Source: CALMEH01 sp964548225 (GTDB lineage: Bacteria > Acidobacteriota > Blastocatellia > Pyrinomonadales > Pyrinomonadaceae). Taken from it: DNA of 6,298 bases. Numbering within the stretch: the stretch's first letter is position 1; the number at the start of each line of letters is the position of its first letter. The position numbers and the translations under genes are program-made. Positions 1 to 5,618 of the stretch are shown here, one piece after another. The stretch is taken from NCBI GenBank assembly GCA_964548225.1, contig CAZJQP010000130.1, forward strand, positions 1 through 6,298, given 5' to 3'. Under the pieces are notes generated by a model. The model saw only the letters and a list, made by a program, of their open reading frames with translations. It was not told the origin of the DNA and ran no database searches.

Positions 1-322
1 CCTGACTGCCCCATTCCTTGCCGGTCATCTTGTTAAAAATCGCCCACGCAATTCCCACTGCGCCGAGACAAAATAAAACGATTGCCATCAGCTTTAAGCC
101 TTCGCGGATGATGTTCGAGAGATTTCCCGCATCACCGGTGAAAATCGGACCTTGAGCAAAAATGGCTTGATTAAGTAAAAGGCTGATTCCGAGAATTGCC
201 AGAACGGGAAGTGATGCTCTCGCGTGTTTCAAAAAACTTTCTCTAACGGCTGAAAGTTTTGCTTTAAAAGCAGTCGCTCGATTATTTTTCATATAGTTCA
301 GGTTTCTAAATGTCTGATTCAT
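1..322 (-). CDS. VirB2/TrbC-like pilin precursor (3' end off the window)
   Basis: Translating the minus strand from the ATG at 322 gives 107 uninterrupted codons that run off the left edge, so the C-terminus is missing. The N-terminus is basic (residues 11-34). A hydrophobic stretch at about 38-55 ends in IFA|QG, a plausible signal peptidase site after Ala56. A second hydrophobic helix spans about 78-96 (LMAIVLFCLGAVGIAWAIF) and is followed by a short basic turn, NKMTGKEWG. A long cleavable leader, a short mature start and hydrophobic helices are typical of VirB2/TrbC pilins, which polymerise into the T4SS filament. The start is supported by GAGAGGA about 9-10 bases upstream. A second in-frame ATG at 292 is possible but has no better ribosome site. 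The gene diverges from the transglycosylase gene and has its own sigma-54 type promoter. A different small two-helix membrane protein cannot be excluded. Confidence 0.68.
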   Translation of the reverse strand, partial: MNQTFRNLNYMKNNRATAFKAKLSAVRESFLKHARASLPVLAILGISLLLNQAIFAQGPIFTGDAGNLSNIIREGLKLMAIVLFCLGAVGIAWAIFNKMTGKEWGSQ

Positions 323-360
323 TATTTTTTATCCTCTCTTGATTTTGGTTTTGTTGGTTT

Positions 361-386
361 GGGAAAAGACTTTTTCGCCCTTTCCC
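361..386 (-). other. Hairpin in the pilin-like gene's 5' leader
   Basis: On the minus strand GGGAAAGG (386 to 379) can pair with CTTTTCCC (368 to 361), giving an 8-bp stem with one G-T pair and a 10-base loop. It starts about 11 bases after the transcription start predicted from the -24/-12 promoter at 408-423. No T-run follows, so it is not an intrinsic terminator. A stem near the 5' end often protects an mRNA from decay, which would suit an abundant pilin message; this is inference. Confidence 0.35.
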
Positions 387-407
387 GAAAGTTGTGATTT
401 ATCCAAA

Positions 408-423
408 AGCAAAAGATGTGCCG
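408..423 (-). promoter_or_regulatory. Sigma-54 type (-24/-12) promoter for the pilin-like gene
   Basis: The minus strand reads CGGCACATCTTTTGCT. GG and GC are separated by exactly 10 bases, and the site matches TGGCAC-N5-TTGC at all but the first base. The predicted start is near 397, giving a leader of about 75 bases before the ATG at 322. Sigma-54 promoters need an ATP-driven enhancer-binding activator. A second such promoter faces the other way, with 49 bases between the two sites. Confidence 0.66.
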
Positions 424-435
424 ATGACGCAAACT

Positions 436-453
436 ATTGATTTTATTGATTTT
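436..453. repeat. Tandem 9-bp repeat ATTGATTTT x2 between divergent promoters
   Basis: Two perfect adjacent copies of ATTGATTTT lie at 436-444 and 445-453, between the -24 elements of the two divergent promoters. The stretch is very A/T-rich and could bend or bind protein. The reverse complement contains AATCAA, the first half of the IHF consensus, but the TTR half is not at the correct distance. No function is shown. Confidence 0.4.
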
Positions 454-472
454 ATCTGTGCGATTTGAAATT

Positions 473-488
473 CGGCATAAGGGTTGCC
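473..488 (+). promoter_or_regulatory. Sigma-54 type (-24/-12) promoter for the transglycosylase gene
   Basis: The site reads CGGCATAAGGGTTGCC. GG (474-475) and GC (486-487) are separated by exactly 10 bases and TTGC is complete. Compared with TGGCAC-N5-TTGC it departs at the first and sixth bases. The predicted start is near 499, giving a leader of about 59 bases. It is back to back with the promoter at 408-423, so one activator could serve both. Confidence 0.62.
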
Positions 489-515
489 GTGCGGTGAGTG
501 AAGACGAAATTAGAT

Positions 516-550
516 TTACCTTTTTCTTCTATCAAACTTTAACGAGGTAA
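516..550 (+). promoter_or_regulatory. Possible stem hiding the transglycosylase ribosome site
   Basis: TTACCTT (516-522) can pair over 7 bp, including one G-T pair, with GAGGTAA (544-550), which contains the GAGG ribosome site of the gene starting at 558. The pair lies inside the predicted leader and could dampen translation. The stem is short with a 21-base loop, so it may be chance. Confidence 0.22.
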
Positions 551-557
551 CAAGTTT

Positions 558-1544
558 ATGAATTTTATGTCAGCCGCCTTCTGCGGCTTTCAAGCCAATT
601 TACGCAAAAAACTATTGTTTGCTTTAATAATTATCAATCTTTTAACCGCTTTTGCTCCGGCGCAAACTAATTTCACTCAGAGTAGATTTTCGCGGTTTCC
701 CGTGCTGACTCGTGCTGCATATTTTGAGAATGAAATTTTGAAAGCGGCTAACGCGCACGGCGTTGATCCGAATGTTTTATGGGCGATTGCTTACAACGAA
801 ACCAGATTTCGCCCGTGGCTGACAAGTCCGAAAAACGCACAAGGCATGATGCAGTTTATTCCGTCAACCGCCGCCAGATACGACTTAAATAATCCATACG
901 AGCCGGTTTCCGCCATTCGTGCTGCCGCCCGTTATGTCAGGTATTTATCGAATCTGTTCGGCGGAAGAATTGATTCGATTTTAGCGGCTTACAATTCCGG
1001 CGAAGGCACGGTTTCTGCCTTTTTGACGGGTAAATCGCTGCGAAACGGGCAGAAAATCATAAACCCGAAAGGCGTAAAAACTATCGGCGGCGTTCCGCCT
1101 TACGCGGAAACCACAGCTTACGTTGGGCGGGGCTTAAAAATCTATCGCTGGCTTATCATGCAGGGAACTTTTCCCTCAAATGTTGCCAGAGCCGTTTTTC
1201 CAACCGTGATTTCCGCAACCGTCGCGCGGGTTAGTCTGGTTGATTACGAGCTTGGGAAAATGCCGGATTTCAAAACGCCCGTTTCGATTCCCCAAACGGT
1301 TGCTCAAACTTCCGCCGTCAATGAAATTGTTAAAGAAAACACCAATCCGAATTTGGAACAAATTCCACAAACAAATAACTTAACGGAAATCTATTACGAT
1401 TCGCGTTCCGGCACTCGATATGCGGTAAATAATGGAAGTAAGACTAAATTGGATGAAAACGGGGTTGTCGTCATCAGCAACAACAGCCGCCCTGAAACCA
1501 CTAATAAAGCGCGTTCCACGTTTTTCGCTACGCCCGCTAAGTAA
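558..1544 (+). CDS. Exported lytic transglycosylase, VirB1-like (SLT / GH23 fold)
   Basis: The 328-residue protein should cleave peptidoglycan glycan strands to make room for the secretion apparatus. A basic N-terminus and hydrophobic core (about 17-33) end in APA|Q, predicting signal peptidase cleavage after Ala35 and export to the periplasm. The SLT domain spans about 55-205. It shows the catalytic Glu81 in AIAYNETRF, GMMQFIPSTA at 96-105, AAYNSGEG at 143-150 and PPYAETTAYV at 180-189, all hallmarks of family 1 lytic transglycosylases. Residues from about 210 to the end form a Thr/Asn/Ser-rich tail of unknown role, containing IYYDSRSGTRYAVNNG. GAGG at 544-547 lies 10 bases before the ATG; an in-frame ATG at 567 is an alternative start. 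The gene is a single unit with its own promoter and terminator, next to T4SS-like genes. The enzyme class is secure; the VirB1 role is inferred from context. Confidence 0.9.
   Translation: MNFMSAAFCGFQANLRKKLLFALIIINLLTAFAPAQTNFTQSRFSRFPVLTRAAYFENEILKAANAHGVDPNVLWAIAYNETRFRPWLTSPKNAQGMMQFIPSTAARYDLNNPYEPVSAIRAAARYVRYLSNLFGGRIDSILAAYNSGEGTVSAFLTGKSLRNGQKIINPKGVKTIGGVPPYAETTAYVGRGLKIYRWLIMQGTFPSNVARAVFPTVISATVARVSLVDYELGKMPDFKTPVSIPQTVAQTSAVNEIVKENTNPNLEQIPQTNNLTEIYYDSRSGTRYAVNNGSKTKLDENGVVVISNNSRPETTNKARSTFFATPAK
572..588 (+). other. GC-rich hairpin in the first codons of the transglycosylase gene
   Basis: AGCCGC (572-577) and GCGGCT (583-588) form a perfect 6-bp stem around a 5-base loop, followed by a short T-run. 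It lies in codons 5-11, just after the start codon, and encodes the odd start SAAFCGF before the signal peptide. It could slow early translation or act as a weak attenuator. It is also a common GC-rich hairpin shape and may have no role. Confidence 0.3.
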
Positions 1545-1561
1545 GTAAACTTCAAGCCTAA

Positions 1562-1609
1562 AAAAAGGAAGTCTTTGGAGTTAGTTTTGTAACTTCAGAT
1601 TTCCTTTTT
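1562..1609 (+). terminator. Intrinsic terminator after the transglycosylase gene
   Basis: The arm AAAAAGGAAGTCT (1562-1574) pairs with AGATTTCCTTTTT (1597-1609) with a single G-T pair. Above a two-base TT bulge the stem continues as GGAGTTA (1577-1583) with TAACTTC (1590-1596), around a GTTTTG loop. The 3' arm ends in a T-run just 18 bases after the stop codon. The A-run on the other side means it could also stop transcription from the right. It separates the transglycosylase unit from the next control region. Confidence 0.85.
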
Positions 1610-1653
1610 CTATTTCGGCAGCCCAAGTAATTTGCAAGGCTTATCCGTTACTT

Positions 1654-1708
1654 GGTTAATTTTTTTACCAATGGTTAATTTTTTTACCAGCGGTTAATTT
1701 TTTTACCA
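1654..1708. repeat. Three 16-bp tandem repeats, candidate enhancer (activator) sites
   Basis: Perfect copies of GGTTAATTTTTTTACC occur at 1654-1669, 1673-1688 and 1692-1707, each followed by A, with an exact 19-bp period and differing spacers. Each copy has inverted GGT...ACC ends, as expected for a dimeric DNA-binding protein. Their centres lie about 124, 105 and 86 bases before the start predicted for the sigma-54 type promoter at 1759-1774, the usual place for enhancer sites of NtrC-type activators. An iteron-like replication site is a less likely alternative, because no initiator gene is visible. I found no full copy near the divergent promoters. Confidence 0.7.
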
Positions 1709-1758
1709 AATACGCCTCTGTCATCGCAAAATTCCTTATTTTTCCGTGGCTTTAACTT

Positions 1759-1774
1759 TGGCACTCATTTTGCC
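1759..1774 (+). promoter_or_regulatory. Sigma-54 type (-24/-12) promoter for the VirB8-10 operon
   Basis: The site reads TGGCACTCATTTTGCC, a full match to TGGCAC-N5-TTGC, with GG (1760-1761) and GC (1772-1773) exactly 10 bases apart. The predicted start is near 1785, giving a leader of about 52 bases before the ATG at 1837. The triple repeat at 1654-1708 sits upstream at enhancer distance. This is the best of the three sigma-54 type sites. Confidence 0.75.
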
Positions 1775-1836
1775 CTGAAGTTTGATGAGGATACTTAAAC
1801 CTTTAATCAAATTTACTTTTCTTGGGAAGAAAGAAT

Positions 1837-2712
1837 ATGAACAAAAATTTACCTGATAAAACATCCGCGCAATATATCAGCGAGGACGGGTATCATTCGA
1901 TTTATCACAAAACCACCGCGAATTTGCCTGATGAATTTCCTGTTTCTACAGAAACGACACGCGACGCGGAAGATGTTTTGACGATTTCATCATTACTGCG
2001 GGCTGTTTCCGCGTTGGTAGTTCTTTTAACCGTCAGTATCGGAACAAATGTCTTTTTGGCGGTTCGCAAAGCTGACCGGATTATCGTGGACAAATCTTCG
2101 GGGCGCGTGGTCGAGCTTAATAACCGCGATTACGGTATGACCGAAACGATTGAAATCGCGCCGGATAGACCGAATGAAACGGATAAAAAATATCTGGTTA
2201 AAGAGTTTCTGAAATCACTCTACGAAGTCGAGCAGACGACTAGGGAAGCCGAGATTAACAAACTTCTGCGAATGCTTGACCCGGATTTATCACTTTCGTT
2301 TGCCGCAAAACTTAAACAAAACGGTCTGCTCGCAACCGAGAAAACGGAAAGCGTTAATTCGACTTGGGAATTGCAGGATTTATCGGTTGATGAACGCGAT
2401 CCGTATATTTTGCGGGCAATCGGCGTTCGGAAAATTCGCCGCAAAGCAAACGGGCAGGATGTCGAAGAATCTTTGCAGTTAAAATGCAAGTTTTTGCTCA
2501 AAGACTCACCAAACTCTCCGGCGCGTAATGACAATAATCTGCGGACGGGATTTACCATTCTGAGATTCCGCGTCGAACCCGTCAGCGGAAAAACTCAATC
2601 ACCGATTGCGCTTCTGGCTGATGGTGATGTGTCAAACGGTGAAATCGAGTCATCGTCAACCGAAAACAACCCGAACGACGAACAAAACGAAACTCCGCAA
2701 TCGAAGCAATAA
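1837..2712 (+). CDS. VirB8/TrbF-like inner membrane T4SS protein
   Basis: The 291-residue protein has the VirB8 layout: a cytoplasmic N-terminus of about 50 residues, one transmembrane helix (about 52-76), then a periplasmic domain (about 80-250). That domain starts with DRIIVDKSSGRVVELNNRDYG, resembling the opening of the VirB8/TrbF/TraE NTF2-like domain, and continues with helices (116-165) and then strands. The last 40 residues are polar (Ser/Asn/Glu/Gln) and probably disordered. VirB8 proteins nucleate assembly of the T4SS inner membrane complex. I chose the ATG at 1837 because GGGAAGAAAG lies just before it; a TTG at 1822 would add five residues and bury that site. It is the first gene of the plus-strand operon, in the canonical position before VirB9- and VirB10-like genes. 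Similarity is by layout and local motifs, so sub-family is open. Confidence 0.72.
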   Translation: MNKNLPDKTSAQYISEDGYHSIYHKTTANLPDEFPVSTETTRDAEDVLTISSLLRAVSALVVLLTVSIGTNVFLAVRKADRIIVDKSSGRVVELNNRDYGMTETIEIAPDRPNETDKKYLVKEFLKSLYEVEQTTREAEINKLLRMLDPDLSLSFAAKLKQNGLLATEKTESVNSTWELQDLSVDERDPYILRAIGVRKIRRKANGQDVEESLQLKCKFLLKDSPNSPARNDNNLRTGFTILRFRVEPVSGKTQSPIALLADGDVSNGEIESSSTENNPNDEQNETPQSKQ

Positions 2713-2769
2713 CCAAATTTCTAATTTTCAAATTTATTTTCGGTGAACTCTCAACAAGAGTCACCGAAC

Positions 2770-2775
2770 AGGAGG
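2770..2775 (+). promoter_or_regulatory. Strong ribosome binding site fixing the VirB9-like start
   Basis: AGGAGG is a perfect Shine-Dalgarno core six bases before the ATG at 2782. It decides against the upstream in-frame GTG at 2743, which would place this motif inside the coding region. Confidence 0.85.
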
Positions 2776-2781
2776 ACTTTT

Positions 2782-4092
2782 ATGCAAATTCAAAATTTTA
2801 TGTGCAGTTTTTTTAATGAAAACAGAGCGAGATATTGGTTTTTGATAAAACTGATGTTTCTGGCGACGGCAATTTTTTTGTGCGGTTCGATAGACGCGCA
2901 GGCGCAAAACAAACGAACGAACAAAAAGACGGTCAATAAACCAGTTGCCAAAACTGTTCCGCAAAAAACGGAAAAGACCGACACGACCATCAATAACTCT
3001 AATTTTCCCGTTAGCGTTGTCAACACGGCGGAAACCGACTATCTTTCGGGCGAAGCGAGTGTCGTAGTCAATCCAAAACAACCAACAGTAGTGCGGCTCG
3101 GACTTGCCCAAAATGCCGTTTCAATCGTCGAGTTTCCCGCATCCGACGGCGTTTATTATATTCACGAGGGCAATCCGAAGCTCGTTTCCGTCTTTCAATC
3201 GCCGACCAAGGAATCCGACCGCTCGATTACGATTTATCCGGGCGAAGGTTTCATTGTCGGTCAGCAAAGCGCCTCCGCGACAATTACTTTGCAAATGCGT
3301 TCCGGGCTAATTTTAATTTTGGAATTCGTTCCCGTCAGCAATATCAGGCAAAACGCCCACCGCTGCGTCATCAATTATGACCGCGATGAAGTTGTTTCCG
3401 CTCGGAGAACGGCAGGACTTGCCTACAATTTGGGTGAAGAAATAAGAGCGACAAATAATAAAAACACCCGGGCGAATTCAAAATTAGTGAGTTCTGAGAC
3501 AAAAGAAAACTCGGAAAAAACAGAAGAAGATTCAAACCAAGAAGAAATTATTCCGATTAAATTAACTCAGACTGAAGTAACCAAAGGTTCATTTAGTCGG
3601 AAAGAAAACGAAAATAAACCAAAGTCTCCAAAAACCGGAATAGAGCTTTCGCGTCTCGTCAATAAAAAGTTGGCGGAATGTCTAAAAAATCCGGCGAAAA
3701 GTTTGGGGGCGTGGTCGCCAAATAACAATGGTTTGAGTCTGGCTGTTTCATCAGTTTCGGAAATTGATTCAACCCAAAGATTGGTCATCGTTGCGGTTCG
3801 CAATAACACCACGACAAATTTACGGCTTGTTCCCGGCACGCCGGAACTGCAAATTTTGACGGTTGACGGGCAGGGCAATCCGCTCCAAACCGAACGGCTC
3901 GAAAGAATTTATGTCGAAACGACGAGTTTTGAAGGGTTGGTTTTGCCGGGTTCAACCGTTTATTACGCGCTGGTTTACAACGCACCCGTGATGGGCGCAA
4001 GTCAACGGCTGAGCGTTTTGGTTTCGCACCGCGAATCCGCCGATTCACCGACCACGACGCTTTTACCGGGCGTTAATTCAAGCAAGGAGTAA
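2782..4092 (+). CDS. Secreted VirB9/TrbG-like protein with an atypical C-terminal half
   Basis: The 436-residue protein has a signal peptide: hydrophobic core about 19-34, likely cleaved at AQA|Q after Ala41. A Lys/Thr-rich stretch follows (43-70). Residues about 92-217 form a beta-rich domain (VVRLGLAQNAVSIVEFP, VYYIHEGNPKLVSVF, ITIYPGEGFIVGQ, GLILILEFVPV), resembling the N-terminal domain of VirB9/TrbG/CagX outer membrane core proteins. A charged low-complexity linker (about 220-285) leads to a second beta-rich domain (about 310-416) that looks Ig-like (LRLVPGTPELQIL, GLVLPGSTVYYALVYNAP). I do not see the usual VirB9 C-terminal pattern that binds the VirB7 lipoprotein. In such systems the protein forms the outer ring with VirB10. 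It lies 69 bases after the VirB8-like gene and 8 bases before the VirB10-like gene, in canonical order. The assignment rests largely on position; a distinct periplasmic protein is possible. Confidence 0.58.
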   Translation: MQIQNFMCSFFNENRARYWFLIKLMFLATAIFLCGSIDAQAQNKRTNKKTVNKPVAKTVPQKTEKTDTTINNSNFPVSVVNTAETDYLSGEASVVVNPKQPTVVRLGLAQNAVSIVEFPASDGVYYIHEGNPKLVSVFQSPTKESDRSITIYPGEGFIVGQQSASATITLQMRSGLILILEFVPVSNIRQNAHRCVINYDRDEVVSARRTAGLAYNLGEEIRATNNKNTRANSKLVSSETKENSEKTEEDSNQEEIIPIKLTQTEVTKGSFSRKENENKPKSPKTGIELSRLVNKKLAECLKNPAKSLGAWSPNNNGLSLAVSSVSEIDSTQRLVIVAVRNNTTTNLRLVPGTPELQILTVDGQGNPLQTERLERIYVETTSFEGLVLPGSTVYYALVYNAPVMGASQRLSVLVSHRESADSPTTTLLPGVNSSKE

Positions 4093-4100
4093 TAAAGAAA

Positions 4101-5597
4101 ATGTCTGTAAAAATAGCTGAAATTTCCGATATACCCGCCGCTTTGCCTATTTCGGACGAGGCGGATGAACGCGAGAAACTGCTTCGTGAAGCCGCCGATT
4201 CCAACGAAAAGGCTAATGAGAATTTATCGTCTGAAACCGAGGATGAGGAGTCTGAAGAATTATCCGCCACTCCGAAAGCATCAAAGAAAAAGTTGTTTTT
4301 TGCCTTCGTCATATTTGTTCTCGGCTTCGTTTTGTTGGTTTTATTGATGAGTTGGTTTTTCGGAATCGGCGCATTTGCCGCCGTCAAACCTCAAGCGGTT
4401 GACCGCACGAAGGCAACAAATTCATCAAATCCCGCGCCCGTGACGGAAGAAGAAAAGCTGAAAATGGCGTTGAATCTGGTCGCGGAAAAAAATCCCAACG
4501 GGGCTAACAGCGAGATTTCCAATCAAAGCGAAACGAGTGCGGCAAATTCAAATTCTTCGGTTGATATTCCGCCGACCAGAGCCACCGAATTGAATGAACC
4601 CGTAGTTGTGCCTGATCCGCTGGTCGAAACAAATCGAAATCAGGTTAATTCTTCGACTCCGGCTATTAATACTGAAACGATCAAAACACCGATTTCAACC
4701 GTTTCAAGTTCCGTGCAGAGTTCATCGAATAACGAAAGAACTACCGATTCGGTTGTTCAACCTAACCGCGATACCAATGTGCCGATTGGACGTTCTTTGT
4801 TCTTTGGCATTGAGCGTAAAGAAATTTCACCGTCTAATCAAACAAACTCCCAAATCGTTGCCCAAAATGAAAGCGTTAATTTTACCAATCAGCCAACGCC
4901 TTCAATCCCGTTTGGAACACTTTTGCCGATTCGATTTCTCGGCGCGGTTTATACGCTTCGAGCTTCGGGCGGCTTGGTCAGAATGGAATTGACGAGAGCC
5001 GTTACAGGTAAAAATTATTCATATCCGGCAGGCACGGTTTTAGTCGGCACTTTGCGCGGAAGCGAATATAGACGCGCCTTTATTTCGGTTGTCGGCTTGA
5101 TTGATCCCGTCAGCGGCGGACTCGTCAAATTTGAAGGCGAAGTGATGGGCAATGACGGAGCATCGGGCGTGAACGGTCGAAGGCGGCAGATAAAAAGCAC
5201 TTGGTCACGCATTTTTGGCGGACTTCGTGATGCCGGTGCAGTTGCGCTCGGCGCAATCGGCAACGGACGTTCAGGCGGAACTGTCGTCATTTCAGATTCA
5301 ACCAAACAAATATCCGATGAACTTTCGGGTTTGATCGGCAACAATCGAAGCAGAAGCGAATTTGTCGAAATTTCAGCCGGAACAAACGCTTTCGTGTTGG
5401 TTACGGATTTGCCGGATGAAGTTTCCGACTCGGAAAGGTTAGGTCAGAACTCGAAAACCGCTACGGGTTTAACTGAAACCGAATTGGCAGACCTTTTCAG
5501 CGAAGGCAACAAAGAGAAAATCCGTGCCGCACTTCCGCGAATGACTCCGCAGTTTCGCGTTTTAGCGGAAAAGTATTTGGCAATAGAAGGGAAATGA
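4101..5597 (+). CDS. VirB10/TrbI-like envelope-spanning T4SS protein
   Basis: The 498-residue protein has an acidic cytoplasmic N-terminus (1-60), KKK and a transmembrane helix (about 65-88). A long Ser/Asn/Thr-rich periplasmic stretch (about 100-265) replaces the usual proline-rich region. The TrbI/VirB10 beta-barrel domain spans about 268-437. It shows FGTLLPIRFLGAV, then YPAGTVLVGTLRGSEYRRAFI, where VirB10 has 'IPkGs.liG...', and LIDPVSGGLVKFEGEVMGNDG. The Gly/Ala-rich helix at about 372-388 is in the right place for the antenna that crosses the outer membrane. SRSEFVEISAGTNAFVLVTDL closes the domain as in the family. A helical tail (455-498) is an extra. VirB10 links inner and outer membranes and gates the channel. 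AAGGAG at 4084-4089 overlaps the end of the upstream gene, suggesting translational coupling. Confidence 0.8.
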   Translation: MSVKIAEISDIPAALPISDEADEREKLLREAADSNEKANENLSSETEDEESEELSATPKASKKKLFFAFVIFVLGFVLLVLLMSWFFGIGAFAAVKPQAVDRTKATNSSNPAPVTEEEKLKMALNLVAEKNPNGANSEISNQSETSAANSNSSVDIPPTRATELNEPVVVPDPLVETNRNQVNSSTPAINTETIKTPISTVSSSVQSSSNNERTTDSVVQPNRDTNVPIGRSLFFGIERKEISPSNQTNSQIVAQNESVNFTNQPTPSIPFGTLLPIRFLGAVYTLRASGGLVRMELTRAVTGKNYSYPAGTVLVGTLRGSEYRRAFISVVGLIDPVSGGLVKFEGEVMGNDGASGVNGRRRQIKSTWSRIFGGLRDAGAVALGAIGNGRSGGTVVISDSTKQISDELSGLIGNNRSRSEFVEISAGTNAFVLVTDLPDEVSDSERLGQNSKTATGLTETELADLFSEGNKEKIRAALPRMTPQFRVLAEKYLAIEGK

Positions 5598-5618
5598 TTT
5601 TGAAAAGGAAGGTTTCTT

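Noticed and set aside
1654..1708. CRISPR array
   Set aside because: Repeats are 16 bp with 3-bp spacers, far too short for CRISPR, and no cas gene is present.
1782..1810. Sigma-70 type promoter (TTGATG, 17 bases, AATCAA)
   Set aside because: The -10 element is poor, and the stretch lies at and after the start predicted from the much better -24/-12 site.
2761..3111. Minus-strand open frame of 116 codons opposite the VirB9-like gene
   Set aside because: It lies opposite a well-supported gene with signal peptide and strong ribosome site; its product is Arg/Phe-rich with no domain and it has no promoter or ribosome site.
4073..4387. Minus-strand Ser-rich open frame of 104 codons at the start of the VirB10-like gene
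   Set aside because: The Ser runs are the complement of the acidic Glu/Asp-rich VirB10-like N-terminus; no ribosome site.
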